Source: Campylobacter concisus (GTDB taxonomy: Bacteria; Campylobacterota; Campylobacteria; Campylobacterales; Campylobacteraceae). Taken from it: a stretch of 64,000 nucleotides of DNA. The position numbers and the translations under genes are program-made. The DNA is taken from positions 1,054,001 through 1,118,000 of the forward strand of contig NZ_CP049263.1 in NCBI RefSeq assembly GCF_003048615.2, given 5' to 3'. This document shows, piece after piece, positions 18,002-27,552 of this stretch (position 1 is the first letter of the stretch; every line of letters begins with the position of its first letter). Under the pieces are notes generated by a model. It was not told where the DNA came from. It worked only from the letters and a program-made list of their open reading frames with translations, and did no database searches.

Positions 18002-20176
18002 TTATCCTATTATTTTATTTAAAATTTCACTTGGTCTCATGACCTCATTTGCTCTTGCTTCATCTAGCAGGTAGTATCCGCCAAATTCCACGCTTGCACC
18101 ATCTTTTTCTCTGATCTGCTTTAGAATTTCGCTCTCGTTTTTCTCTAGCTCGTCTGCTAAATTTTCAAAAATTACGCTTAAAATCCCGTCACTTTTTGCC
18201 ATCTCTCTCGCCCAAAATAGCGCTAGATAGAAGTGTGACTCTCTGGTATCAAGAGTGGCATTTGGCGTTTTGTTTTCGTCTAAATAGCTAGCAACAGCTC
18301 TATTTAGCGCGTCACTTAGCTCTTTTGCCTCTTTTTTTTGCCTAAAAAACGATAGATGTTCAAGCGATGCACTAAGTGCTAAAAACTCGCCTAAGCTATC
18401 CCAAAGCAGGTGATTTTTCTCTTTTAGCTCTTTCACAAGCGTCGGAGCCGTCCCACCAGCACCAGTCTCAAACATCGCTCCACCAGCAAGTAGTGGCACT
18501 ACTGAGAGCATTTTTGAGCTGCCACCTAGCTCAAATATCGGGAAAAGATCAGTTATATAGTCTCTTAAAACGTTGCCGGTGACGCCTATGACGTCTTTGC
18601 CGGCTCTTATTGCCTCAAGCGATTTTTTAGTTGCTTGCTCGTAGTTTAAAATTTCAAATTTCACGCCAGCATTAGCAAATTTATCTCTAAATTTATCAAA
18701 TTTAGCTATCAAATTTCTATCATGAGCACGGCTGCTATCTAGCCAAAATATAAGCTCATCTTTTGAAATTTCGCCTCTTTTTAAAGCAAGCTCAAACCAC
18801 GCATTTATCGCATCTTCTTTTGCCTGCGTCATTCTAAAGATATCGCCTTTTTTAACACTAAATTTAAAGACGCTCTCGCCTGCCTCATCAAAAACAGCAA
18901 ATTCTCCGTCCTCTTTTGCGATAAAAGTCTTATCATGGCTGCCGTACTCCTCGGCCTTTTTAGCCATTAGTCCAACATTTGCCACGCTGCCAATGTTGCT
19001 CACATCAAGCGCGCCATGCTCCTTAAAGTCCGCCACGCAGGCCTCATAAACTCTAGCATAAGTCCTATCTGGGATCATGCAAAGTGAGAAATTTAGCTCG
19101 CCGTCCTTATCTTTTACCTTGCCAGAGTTTCTAATGAGCGCAGGCACTGAGGCGTCGATGATGACGTCATTTGGCACGTCAAAGTTGCTGGCACTTTCAT
19201 TTAGTGTCCAAATTTTTGCCTTTTTGCTCAAAATTTCATCAAATTTAGCCAAAATTTCATCTTTATTTTTAAGAGTTGAAATTTTAGCAAACATATCTTT
19301 TAAGCCGTTTTTTGCCTCAACACCGTGAGCCTTAAATTCATCGCCAAATAGCTCAAAAACCTCTTTAAAGTAGCTCTTTATCGCGTGAGCAAAGATGACT
19401 GGGTCGCTAACCTTCATCATCGTGCATTTTAGATGCAAGCTCAAGGTCAAATTCTCTTTTAGCGCGCTCTCAAAACAGCTTTCATAAAATTTATCCAGCT
19501 CATCTGCGCTTAAAAAGGTAGCATCTACGATCTCACCACTTTGGACAGCAAGCTCTTTTAAAAGCTCTTTTTTGCCATCCAAGCTTATGAAATTTATATA
19601 AAATTTCTCATCTTTGCTAGCGATGATTGAGCGCTCATTTTCATAAAAATCGCCCTTTTGCATGTAGCAAATTTTAGTTTTATTTGCCTTGTCCCAGTTG
19701 CCGTTGCTATGTGGATGCTTTTTGGCAAATTCTTTAACCGGTGGCAAAACTCTTCTGTCTGAGTTGCCTTGTCTTAGCACTGGATTAACAGCACTACCAA
19801 GCACTTTTGCATATTTTTTAGCGACCTCTTCGTCGTAGTCCGTGATGATCTCATCTGGATAAAATGGCACGTTTATGCCCTTGCTTCTAAGCTCCTCAAT
19901 AGCCGCTTTTAGCTGAACGAGCGTGGCTGAGATGTTTGGCAGTTTTATGATATTTGCCTCTTTGTGCGCGGTTAGCTCACCCAAAAGCTCCAGTTCGTCA
20001 GCCTTGTTTAGCCCAAGCTCTTTGCTAAAAAGAGATAAAATTCGCCCTGCTAGGCTTATATCAGCCCTAGTTATACTAATGCCAGCGCGTGATAAAAAGC
20101 TCTTAACGATAGGAAAGAGAGAGTAGCTTGCAAATAGCGGTGCTTCGTCGGTTTTAGTCCAGATAATGTCACTCAT
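18002..20176 (-). CDS. icd: NADP-dependent isocitrate dehydrogenase, monomeric type
   Basis: A 724-residue enzyme of the large monomeric IDH-II family (about 740 residues), unrelated in length to the 400-residue dimeric enzyme. It oxidises isocitrate to 2-oxoglutarate, which OorDABC then uses. Recognisable parts are IIWTKTDEAPLFASYSL at the N-terminus, KLPNISATLVQLKAAIEEL, NPVLRQGNSDRR, the LHLKCTMMKVSDP stretch, and GGSSKMLSVVPLLAGGAMFETGAGG. It is the first gene of the TCA cluster. A TAAAAT-like box lies upstream between icd and mltG, and the ATG has an AAGGG site. Confidence 0.95.
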   Translation of the reverse strand: MSDIIWTKTDEAPLFASYSLFPIVKSFLSRAGISITRADISLAGRILSLFSKELGLNKADELELLGELTAHKEANIIKLPNISATLVQLKAAIEELRSKGINVPFYPDEIITDYDEEVAKKYAKVLGSAVNPVLRQGNSDRRVLPPVKEFAKKHPHSNGNWDKANKTKICYMQKGDFYENERSIIASKDEKFYINFISLDGKKELLKELAVQSGEIVDATFLSADELDKFYESCFESALKENLTLSLHLKCTMMKVSDPVIFAHAIKSYFKEVFELFGDEFKAHGVEAKNGLKDMFAKISTLKNKDEILAKFDEILSKKAKIWTLNESASNFDVPNDVIIDASVPALIRNSGKVKDKDGELNFSLCMIPDRTYARVYEACVADFKEHGALDVSNIGSVANVGLMAKKAEEYGSHDKTFIAKEDGEFAVFDEAGESVFKFSVKKGDIFRMTQAKEDAINAWFELALKRGEISKDELIFWLDSSRAHDRNLIAKFDKFRDKFANAGVKFEILNYEQATKKSLEAIRAGKDVIGVTGNVLRDYITDLFPIFELGGSSKMLSVVPLLAGGAMFETGAGGTAPTLVKELKEKNHLLWDSLGEFLALSASLEHLSFFRQKKEAKELSDALNRAVASYLDENKTPNATLDTRESHFYLALFWAREMAKSDGILSVIFENLADELEKNESEILKQIREKDGASVEFGGYYLLDEARANEVMRPSEILNKIIG

Positions 20177-20239
20177 TTTAGCCCTTTTGATTTTTTGAAA
20201 TTTATCACGTTTTTTATTAAAGCTAGTTGTATTTTAGCC

Positions 20240-21184
20240 CTATTTTGCGATATTTTGATTGTGCTCGCTTAAGGTTTTTGAAAAAATGTGTTTTTTTGCC
20301 TTTTTATCAAGCACAAAGTATAGATAATCGCTCTTTGCAGGGTTTATCGCCGCTTTGATCGCACTTATAGAGACGCAGCAGACTGGACTTGGCGGTATGC
20401 CGTCGTTTAGATAGGTGTTAAACTCGCTCATGTCGCTTCTTATGCGCTCAGCCGTGATCACATCGTGCGAGTAGATGCCATAGTTTAGCGTGCCGTCCAT
20501 CTGCAGCCTCATGCCCTTATCTAGGCGGTTGTAGATGACTGAGGCGACAAGTGGCATCTCAGCGTCGTTTGCGGCCTCTTTTTGGATGATTGAAGCGATG
20601 GTTAAAATTTTAAACCACTTTTTCTCGTTATATTCGCCAAAAATTTTTCTGCTGATCTCGCTTTGCGCCTTTTTAGACGAATTTACAAGGTAATATGCCA
20701 GATGCCTCTCGCTGATGCCAACTGGGATCTTATAAGTATTTGGCATCAAAAAGCCATCAGCGACTGGTGCAAGGGCGTTATACTCGCTATTTAGTTTTGC
20801 TCCGTCAAGTCCAAGCTGGGCAGCGATTTGATTTAAAAAAACGATAGTAGTTTCGCCAGGGATGAGCGTGATCTCGGTCATCGCAGCCTTTGCTTTGGCT
20901 AATTTTTTTAAAAAATCAATCCTTGAAATTTTATCTTTGCCTATCTCGATCCAGCCAGACTGAGGCGAGCCGATGAAGCGCATGGCGTATTTGTCGATCG
21001 CACTTAAGTTAAAGTTGCGATTAGCTAAATAAGATATAATCTCGCCCACACTCCCTTTTGGCACAAAGACGACTTTGCTCGTGTTTATGGGGCGTGCCAA
21101 ATAGACAAATACACTTAGGACGACGATGAGTACGATATCAAAGAAAATATCTAGGTATGGCTTTTTTATAAAATTTTTTATCAT
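20240..21184 (-). CDS. mltG: Endolytic murein transglycosylase MltG
   Basis: A membrane-anchored lytic transglycosylase (314 residues from this start) that cuts nascent glycan strands and sets their length. One N-terminal membrane segment (IFFDIVLIVVLSVFVYLA) is followed by a periplasmic YceG domain with GSVGEIISYLANRN (LysM-like part), IPGETTIVFLNQIA, the catalytic-Glu region IASIIQKEAAND, NRLDKGMRLQMDGTLNYG and NTYLNDGIPPSPVCCVS. I chose the ATG at 21184 (MIKNFIKKPY); an in-frame ATG at 21223 would add 13 residues. Either way the 5' end overlaps the divergent AsmA-like gene. Confidence 0.9.
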   Translation of the reverse strand: MIKNFIKKPYLDIFFDIVLIVVLSVFVYLARPINTSKVVFVPKGSVGEIISYLANRNFNLSAIDKYAMRFIGSPQSGWIEIGKDKISRIDFLKKLAKAKAAMTEITLIPGETTIVFLNQIAAQLGLDGAKLNSEYNALAPVADGFLMPNTYKIPVGISERHLAYYLVNSSKKAQSEISRKIFGEYNEKKWFKILTIASIIQKEAANDAEMPLVASVIYNRLDKGMRLQMDGTLNYGIYSHDVITAERIRSDMSEFNTYLNDGIPPSPVCCVSISAIKAAINPAKSDYLYFVLDKKAKKHIFSKTLSEHNQNIAK

Positions 21185-23723
21185 TTTGATTCTTTCGCTT
21201 GTTTTGCTTTTAAAATACGGCATAAAAATTAACGATTTCGAGTTTTACGGCGTAAAATTGGAGCAATTATATATAAAGTTAGATAAAAAATTAATTGTAA
21301 GAGCAAAGCAGATCAAGCTACCAAGCTTCAAAAAAGACGTGGCGCAAAAAGCTAGCGACAAGCAACTTTTAAACCTTAGTCAAGGCGTTGATTATCTTGA
21401 GACCTTTTTTCAAGAAATTTCACTTGAGAGCGTGCAAATCGGCGATGATTTTAAGATCAAAATTTTATTTTTAGATGATATATTTTTCGTTGATAGTCCT
21501 TATCTAAACATCGATATCAAATTTCAAAAAGAGCAGCAAGATGGCATAGACCACTTCATAGTAAAAAATTTAAGCCTTAAAGACTTTAACGTCAGCATTA
21601 GCGGCGAGGGCAGTGCAAATTTTGACAAAGATGACTATAAATTTGATGGAAATTTCACCTCGCACGAGTTAAATGGCAAGCTTAGCTTTGCCTTAAAAGA
21701 TACACTTTTAACCTACAAAGCCTATGACGTAAATGCTGGCAGTATCAAGGACTTCATCGCTGAGCTTGATAGTCGCATACACCTAAACAGCGAGGTTAAA
21801 AACTGGATATATGGCTACATCGTGGCTGATGACTATCACCTAAATGAGATAAACGGCAAGGCTGACCTTAAAGAAAATGATCTTTTCTTAAACGAGCTAA
21901 ACGCGACTGCAAATGCCAAAAATTTACTTGTTAAATTTGATAAAGGCTTGCCAGCCGTAAATGTCGCTGAGGCAAACATCACGCTTAATAACTCGAAGCT
22001 TAAATTTGACCTTACAGCTCCAGTTTATAAAGGCAAAAAGCTTGATGGCTCAAATGTTGCTATAAACAACATCTTTGATGAAAAAAGTGCAAATTTAGAG
22101 CTTTTTATAAAGACAAATTCTATTTACGATGAGGCAATAAATGAGATATTAAGAGCTTATAAGATCAACGTGCCAGTTAGGCAGCTAAGTGGTAAAATGG
22201 ATGCTGGCCTAAAAATTTTGATAAAACTAGACGAGAAAAGCTTAGAAAATTTTGATGAAAAAAGCGTCATCGCAAATGGCGATTTTAAGATAAGTGACGC
22301 GGTTTTAGATATCGCTGGGAGTAAATTTAACGCTAAAAGTGCCCTTGTAAAGCTCGTAAATACTTCTGTGCTAAACATCGATGCAAGCGGCTTTGGGCTT
22401 GATTTTTTCAGAGCAAATGCAAAAGCAGATATAAATTTACAAAAAAGCACCGGCGAGATAAAAGGCGTCATAGAAAGCTTTGATCTAAAAGAGAAAAATG
22501 ATGAAATTTTAGCCTTTAAAAATGAGCCATTTACCGCGCTTCTTGACTTTAGTAAGCCAAGCGAGACTACGCTTAGCATTGAGCCTTTTGGGCTAAATTT
22601 AAGCTTTGGCGATGAGAGCGTGATAGCTACGAAAAATAGCAACTTCATCATGCAAAACTCCCCAGTTTTAAAGCAAAATGGCGTGCTTGGCTTTGGTGAT
22701 GTGAGCATAAAGAGCAAGGACTTTGTTAATCTTGAAATTTTGGCAAAAGGGCTTAAATTTGACATGCCGTTTTTGGATAAAAATGGCTCAAAATATGATA
22801 ATGACGACTTTTTGATCACGGTCTCAAAGGCTGGCGTAAAGGTGCAAAGTGCGAGCAAAAAACTCTCTTTAAATATCGCCGAAAAAGGCATAGAGGCTAA
22901 AAGCAACGATCTAAATTTGCTTGTCCTTGATGACAACAGCACAAAAGAGCAAAGCACGCCACTTGAGCTCTTTGCAAAAAATGGCGACATCATCTTGCAA
23001 GACCTAAACAAAACCTTGCCATTTACTAGCTTTAGTGCCGAAAAAAAGGGCAAGAGCGTCTCGCTAAATGGGCTAGCAAAGCAAGGCAGAGTTGGATATT
23101 TTAGCGATGAGAAAAGCATAAATTTAGACGCAACTGATATAAGTGGCGAGTTTATAAATGGTCTTTTAGGCACCAAGAGCTTTGAGGGCGGTAAATTTCG
23201 CCTAAAAATGCTTGGAGAGAGCTCGAAAAATTTCAAGGCTGAGGTGAGATTTTTTGGCACGTATCTAAAAGACTACATCTTTTATCAAAGGCTTTTAAGC
23301 TTTTTAAACTCGGTGCCGTCGCTTCTTAGCTTTAAAACGCCTGACTTTAACGACAAGGGCTTTACTGTTAAAAACGGCAAAATTTTACTTACAAGAAAGG
23401 GCGACTTGATCGAGTTTTTAGCCATAGAGATGATAGGCACGAGCGCAGATATCGGCGGACGCGGCACGATCGATCTAAAGAGCAAAAAGATAAACATCGA
23501 TCTTGAGCTAAAGATACTAAAAGACGCAAGCGGTATCATCGACAAGATCCCGCTTATCAACCAAATCATCCTTGGCAAAGACCGCTCGCTCTCAACCGTC
23601 ATCGCCATACGTGGCACGACTGAAAAGCCAGAGTACTCGACGCAAATATTGCGAGATGCCCTACTCTCGCCACTAAAGATAATAAGAAACGTCCTGCAAG
23701 CTCCGTTTTTGATATTTGAGTAG
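21126..23723 (+). CDS. AsmA-like/DUF3971 inner-membrane-anchored envelope protein
   Basis: An 865-residue protein with one N-terminal membrane anchor (FFIKFFIILILSLVLLLKYG) and a long periplasmic body rich in beta-strand sequence. The C-terminus (IPLINQIILGKDRSLSTVIAIRGTTEKPEYST) is typical of AsmA-like C-terminal domains, as in YhdP and TamB, which are bridge-like proteins thought to carry phospholipids to the outer membrane. The start at 21126 overlaps mltG head-to-head by 59 bp; a TTG at 21186 would avoid the overlap but cut into the membrane segment. A 367-residue antisense ORF inside it is a shadow. Function is inferred from family resemblance. Confidence 0.82.
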   Translation: MSTISKKISRYGFFIKFFIILILSLVLLLKYGIKINDFEFYGVKLEQLYIKLDKKLIVRAKQIKLPSFKKDVAQKASDKQLLNLSQGVDYLETFFQEISLESVQIGDDFKIKILFLDDIFFVDSPYLNIDIKFQKEQQDGIDHFIVKNLSLKDFNVSISGEGSANFDKDDYKFDGNFTSHELNGKLSFALKDTLLTYKAYDVNAGSIKDFIAELDSRIHLNSEVKNWIYGYIVADDYHLNEINGKADLKENDLFLNELNATANAKNLLVKFDKGLPAVNVAEANITLNNSKLKFDLTAPVYKGKKLDGSNVAINNIFDEKSANLELFIKTNSIYDEAINEILRAYKINVPVRQLSGKMDAGLKILIKLDEKSLENFDEKSVIANGDFKISDAVLDIAGSKFNAKSALVKLVNTSVLNIDASGFGLDFFRANAKADINLQKSTGEIKGVIESFDLKEKNDEILAFKNEPFTALLDFSKPSETTLSIEPFGLNLSFGDESVIATKNSNFIMQNSPVLKQNGVLGFGDVSIKSKDFVNLEILAKGLKFDMPFLDKNGSKYDNDDFLITVSKAGVKVQSASKKLSLNIAEKGIEAKSNDLNLLVLDDNSTKEQSTPLELFAKNGDIILQDLNKTLPFTSFSAEKKGKSVSLNGLAKQGRVGYFSDEKSINLDATDISGEFINGLLGTKSFEGGKFRLKMLGESSKNFKAEVRFFGTYLKDYIFYQRLLSFLNSVPSLLSFKTPDFNDKGFTVKNGKILLTRKGDLIEFLAIEMIGTSADIGGRGTIDLKSKKINIDLELKILKDASGIIDKIPLINQIILGKDRSLSTVIAIRGTTEKPEYSTQILRDALLSPLKIIRNVLQAPFLIFE

Positions 23724-23918
23724 TTTAAATCTGTAACGCACGAAAATTATAGAAAAAAATTATTGGCTGCTTCTAAAGCCAAGAGTGGCGCTCATTTTTG
23801 ATTATTTATATTATCCCAGGCTCGTAAAGTGCGTAAAGATATCAAAAGCTAGAGATCAAGGTTTTGGTAGCTATTTTTTACTACTACCACTATTAAAATA
23901 TTTTAATAAAAAAACATA

Positions 23919-23948
23919 AAATTTTACATATAAAAATATGTAAAATTT
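23919..23948 (-). terminator. Strong terminator of the hyp operon
   Basis: A perfect 13-bp stem (AAATTTTACATAT / ATATGTAAAATTT) with an AAAA loop, followed on the minus strand by TATGTTTTTTTAT. The stem overlaps the hypA stop codon. Confidence 0.8.
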
Positions 23949-24288
23949 ACTTCATCTCAAGGCGCATAAGATACATATCTTCGCCGTCAGTCACCTTTAA
24001 ATTTTGGCTTTTACACTTTGGACAAGTAAAGTCATTTTCGCTAAGCTCCCCGCCAAATCCACAGTCCAAACACTCTACGACAATGCCTTGTAAATTTATG
24101 ACAAGCTCAGCGTTTTCGCAGATCGTGCCAGCCTTATAAACATCAAAGGCACTCTCCAGATAGTGTGGCTCCACTCCGCTTAAGCGACCAACTTTTATCT
24201 CGATCTTGCTTATCTCTTTGGCATTTTCTTTGGCGGCATTTTTCTCGCAAAGGCTGACTAAATTTTGAACGATACTAAGCTCGTGCAT
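23947..24288 (-). CDS. hypA: Hydrogenase nickel-insertion protein HypA
   Basis: A 113-residue nickel metallochaperone. The N-terminus MHELSIVQ carries the conserved nickel-binding His2, and a C-terminal zinc site has paired CxxC motifs (CLDCGFGGE and CPKCKSQN). With HypB it loads nickel into the hydrogenase large subunit. It is the last gene of hypBCDEA; its ATG overlaps the hypE stop by one base (TAATG). The stop codon sits inside the terminator stem. Confidence 0.96.
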   Translation of the reverse strand: MHELSIVQNLVSLCEKNAAKENAKEISKIEIKVGRLSGVEPHYLESAFDVYKAGTICENAELVINLQGIVVECLDCGFGGELSENDFTCPKCKSQNLKVTDGEDMYLMRLEMK

Positions 24289-25280
24289 TAGCAGATCCTT
24301 GGCAGTAGCTCGCCCTTTGGCGGCTCGAGAAATCTTCTTGATTTATAGGCGTTTTCGATGATGACACATTCGTTTTTAGCTTCCATTACCGTGCCAATTA
24401 TCATCGCGTTTTTATCAAATTCTCTTAAAATTTTAAGTGCGTCCTCAGCTTGCTTCTCATCTACGGCCATCACAAAAGTGCCCTCATTTGCAAGCTCATA
24501 AGGCTCAAAACCAAATAGCTCACAAACGCCCATCACTTCATCTGCGACCTTGATATTTTCTTCAAAAACTAGGATGTCAAATTTGCTAAATTTAGCCCAC
24601 TCATTTAGCACCGCACTTAGTCCGCCTCTTGTCGCATCGCGCATAGTTTGCGGCTTTATGCCAGCACTAAATAGCTTTAAGACAACCTCTTTTAGGCTTT
24701 TGCAGTCACTTTTTAGATCAAGCCCAAGCTCAAATTCTTCTCTTGCAGCAAGCACCACACCGCCGTGTCTGCCAACATCTCCAGAGATTAAGATTTTTGC
24801 CCCTGCTTTTAAATTTTTAAGCTCCACGCCCTCGCAAACTATCTCGCCGATGCCTGCTGTGTTTATGAAAATTTTATCGCATTTGCCCTTTGGCACGACC
24901 TTCGTATCGCCACAAACTACGCTCACGCCGCTATCTTTGCAAGTTTTTGCAAGCGAGCCAAGCACACGCTCAAGCTCTTCTATACTAAGCCCCTCCTCGA
25001 TGATGAGCGAGCAGCTTAGGTATTTTGCGCTTGCTCCAACCATTGCTAGGTCGTTTATCGTGCCGCAAGCTGCGATCTTGCCGATGTCGCCGCCATTAAA
25101 AAAAATGGGAGTTACCACAAAGCTATCGGAGCTAAATGCGATCTTGCCGTTTAAATTTAGTATCGCTGAGTCGTTGCTCTGCCTTAAAATTTCGTTATCA
25201 AAAATTTTAAATATCGTCTCATTTATAAGCGAGTTCATCTCCTCGCCGCCGCCGCCGTGGCTTAGCATTATCTTTTTCAT
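24288..25280 (-). CDS. hypE: Carbamoyl dehydratase HypE
   Basis: A 330-residue AIR-synthase-like enzyme that converts the carbamoyl group delivered by HypF into thiocyanate on its C-terminal cysteine, giving the CN ligands of the Ni-Fe centre. The N-terminus LSHGGGGEEMNSLI and the C-terminus LPRIC (terminal Cys 330) are diagnostic. ATP-binding stretches include SSDSFVVTPIFFNGGDIGKIA and ISGDVGRHGG. It lies 8 bp after hypD. Confidence 0.97.
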   Translation of the reverse strand: MKKIMLSHGGGGEEMNSLINETIFKIFDNEILRQSNDSAILNLNGKIAFSSDSFVVTPIFFNGGDIGKIAACGTINDLAMVGASAKYLSCSLIIEEGLSIEELERVLGSLAKTCKDSGVSVVCGDTKVVPKGKCDKIFINTAGIGEIVCEGVELKNLKAGAKILISGDVGRHGGVVLAAREEFELGLDLKSDCKSLKEVVLKLFSAGIKPQTMRDATRGGLSAVLNEWAKFSKFDILVFEENIKVADEVMGVCELFGFEPYELANEGTFVMAVDEKQAEDALKILREFDKNAMIIGTVMEAKNECVIIENAYKSRRFLEPPKGELLPRIC

Positions 25281-25288
25281 TAAATTCC

Positions 25289-26380
25289 TTAACCAACTCT
25301 TGCGTATTTAAAGTATGCCGCACAAGCGCCCTCGCTTGATACCATGCACGATCCTATCGGATTTTGTGGGTTGCAGACCTTGCCAAAGACCTTACAATCA
25401 GTCGGCTTTGCTAGCCCTCTTAAAATTTGCCCACAAATGCAAGCCTTGCTCTCGCCAGCGCTCTCTACGCTGCAGTCAAACTGCACTCTGGCGTCAAGAT
25501 AGGCAAACTCATCTTTTAGCTTCATGCCGCTTTGTGCTATCTCGCCAAGGCCTCTCCAGACAAAGTCACACGGCTCAAAGTACTTAGCTATGAGCTCTTT
25601 TGCCTTGACGTTGCCCTCTTCTTTGACCGCCCTTGCGTACTCATTATAGACTTCATATGTGCCTGCGTTTTGCTGACGGACTAAATTTAGCACACTTGCC
25701 ATGATGTCAAGCGGCTCAAAACCACTAATGGCGATGGGTCTTTTAAATTCGCTCGCTAACTCTTTGTAAATTTTACTACCCGTGATGACGCTCACGTGAC
25801 TTGGACCCAAAAATGCGTCTATCCTTACGTTCTCATCGCTCATTATAGCTCTAACTGGAGCTGGAACGGTTACGTGATTTATATGAAAGTATAAATTTTT
25901 AATGCCCTCTTGCACCACTTTTTCAACTAAATTTGCGCTCATCGGAGTCGTCGTCTCAAAGCCGATCGCAAAAAATATGACTTTTTTGTCTGGATTTTGC
26001 TTAGCGATATTTAGCGCATCAAGTGGCGTGTAAAGTGCCCTTATATCGTGTCCCTCGCCGCGAAGCTTTTGCAAGCTTGTCTTTGAGCCAGGCACTCTTA
26101 GCATGTCAGCTAGCGTGCAAAAGATCACATTATCCATACTAGCAAGCCTACAGGCCTCGTCTATGCGGCTCTTTGGCATCACGCAGACTGGACAGCCTGG
26201 GCCGTGGACGAAATTTATATGCTCCCCAACTAAGCTTGGCAGTGCAAATTTCATAATGCTATGCGTGTGGCCACCGCAAATTTCCATGATATTTAGCGGT
26301 TTTACGCTCTCTTTTTGTATCAGTTTTGAAAGGGCAAGGATTAAATTTTTATCGCGAAAGTCATTGATAAGATCCATCAA
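25289..26380 (-). CDS. hypD: Hydrogenase formation protein HypD
   Basis: A 363-residue iron-sulfur scaffold protein that, with HypC, carries the Fe(CN)2CO unit. Conserved motifs are MEICGGHTHSIMKF, HGPGCPVCV and FFAIGFETTTP, with a C-terminal cysteine-rich [4Fe-4S] part (ACICGQILRG, CKVFGKVCNPQ, GSCMVSSEGAC). It overlaps hypC by 4 bp (ATGA). Confidence 0.97.
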   Translation of the reverse strand: MMDLINDFRDKNLILALSKLIQKESVKPLNIMEICGGHTHSIMKFALPSLVGEHINFVHGPGCPVCVMPKSRIDEACRLASMDNVIFCTLADMLRVPGSKTSLQKLRGEGHDIRALYTPLDALNIAKQNPDKKVIFFAIGFETTTPMSANLVEKVVQEGIKNLYFHINHVTVPAPVRAIMSDENVRIDAFLGPSHVSVITGSKIYKELASEFKRPIAISGFEPLDIMASVLNLVRQQNAGTYEVYNEYARAVKEEGNVKAKELIAKYFEPCDFVWRGLGEIAQSGMKLKDEFAYLDARVQFDCSVESAGESKACICGQILRGLAKPTDCKVFGKVCNPQNPIGSCMVSSEGACAAYFKYARVG

Positions 26381-26616
26381 ATTTTCCCCGCGTCCATATC
26401 CTCAGCGATCTTTTGATAGACCTCCAAGCTCTCAAGCGCAAACTGCGTATCGATCTTTTGCATGGCGTATCCAACGTGGATTAGCACGTATTCGCCAACC
26501 TTTACCTCTTCAGAAATGAGATCTAGGCTTACCTTTCTAGTAACGCCCAGAGTCTCGACGGTAGCAACGTTGTTTTCATCTATTTCTATTACTTTTGAAG
26601 GGATCGAAAGACACAT
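26377..26616 (-). CDS. hypC: Hydrogenase maturation chaperone HypC
   Basis: A 79-residue HypC/HybG-family chaperone. The N-terminus MCLSIPSKVIEID has the essential Cys2, and GEYVLIHVGYAMQKID is the family signature. It binds HypD and the hydrogenase large-subunit precursor. It overlaps hypB by one base and hypD by four, so the operon is tightly coupled. Confidence 0.96.
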   Translation of the reverse strand: MCLSIPSKVIEIDENNVATVETLGVTRKVSLDLISEEVKVGEYVLIHVGYAMQKIDTQFALESLEVYQKIAEDMDAGKI

Positions 26617-27428
26617 TATCTTAGCTCTTTTTTAAATTCCAAATAACTTATCCATTTATCGATGCCCTCGCCTGTTTTGCTATCTACCACAAAGATATCA
26701 ACCTTTGGATTTAGCTTTCTAGCGTCGTTTTTCACGCGCTCGATGTCAAAGTCAAAGTGCGGCGCAAGCGAAGCTTTTGTGATTAAAAGCACGTCAGCAG
26801 CCCTAAACATCACTGGATATTTACTCACCTTATCATCGCCCTCTGGCACTGAAAGAAGCACAACATTAAAGTGTGAGCCAACATCGTAGCTTGCAGGGCA
26901 AACTAAATTTCCAACATTTTCTATAAAGACTAGATCAAGCTCATTTAGTGGCAGGTGATGAAGCCCCTCATGCACCATAAATGCGTCTAAATGGCAGGTC
27001 TGACCTGTGCTTATCTGATGAGCTTTTGCGCCAGCTTTTACTATGCGGTCGGCATCTTGATTGGTCTCCAAATCGCCCTCGACAACGCCTATTTTAAATT
27101 TACCAGCCTTTATCGTAGCCTCTAAAAGCGTAGTCTTGCCAGCGCCTGGGCTACTCATCAAATTTACACAAAGTATCTTTTTCTCATCAAGATGCGCTCT
27201 GTTGTGAGCTGCCTCTTTGTCGTTTTCAGAAAGAATTTTCTCTATCACGTCTATGGTTTTGCTCTCGTTTAGCACAGGGTGCGCGTGAGCCTCGTGGCTA
27301 TGCTCGTGTGCGTCATGAGCGTGGTCTGTATGCCCATCGTGAGTGTGTGGGTGTGAGTGAGTAGTGCCATCAGCGTGAGTGTGAGTGTGGGCGTGATTTC
27401 CCATTGAACAACCGCAATCTTTACACAT
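26616..27428 (-). CDS. hypB: Hydrogenase nickel-incorporation GTPase HypB
   Basis: A 270-residue SIMIBI-class GTPase. The N-terminus MCKDCGCSMG contains the CxxCGC high-affinity nickel site. Residues 12-50 hold 16 histidines (HTHTH, HSHPHTH, HEHSHEAHAH), a nickel-storage tail like that of some rhizobial HypB proteins. The P-loop SSPGAGKTT is at 92-100, and later motifs GVVEGDLETNQDADR and NVGNLVCPA bind metal and nucleotide. It is the first gene of hypBCDEA, with an AAAAGGA ribosome site and a TAAAAT box at 27459-27464 as a possible -10. Confidence 0.97.
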   Translation of the reverse strand: MCKDCGCSMGNHAHTHTHADGTTHSHPHTHDGHTDHAHDAHEHSHEAHAHPVLNESKTIDVIEKILSENDKEAAHNRAHLDEKKILCVNLMSSPGAGKTTLLEATIKAGKFKIGVVEGDLETNQDADRIVKAGAKAHQISTGQTCHLDAFMVHEGLHHLPLNELDLVFIENVGNLVCPASYDVGSHFNVVLLSVPEGDDKVSKYPVMFRAADVLLITKASLAPHFDFDIERVKNDARKLNPKVDIFVVDSKTGEGIDKWISYLEFKKELR

Positions 27429-27552
27429 TTTATTATCCTTTTTTATTAATTTTCAGAGATTTTAACGCTTAAATTTAAAAATAAAATTAAAATTTAAGGG
27501 CATTTTATGCAAATGAGATAAATTAACCCGTTTTTTAATCATCCCTTTAAAT

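Noticed and set aside
22157-23260. 367-codon minus-strand open frame inside the AsmA-like gene
   Set aside because: It is antisense to a real gene of good family match, is rich in Ser, Phe and Leu as expected for a complement frame, and has no recognisable motif or ribosome site.
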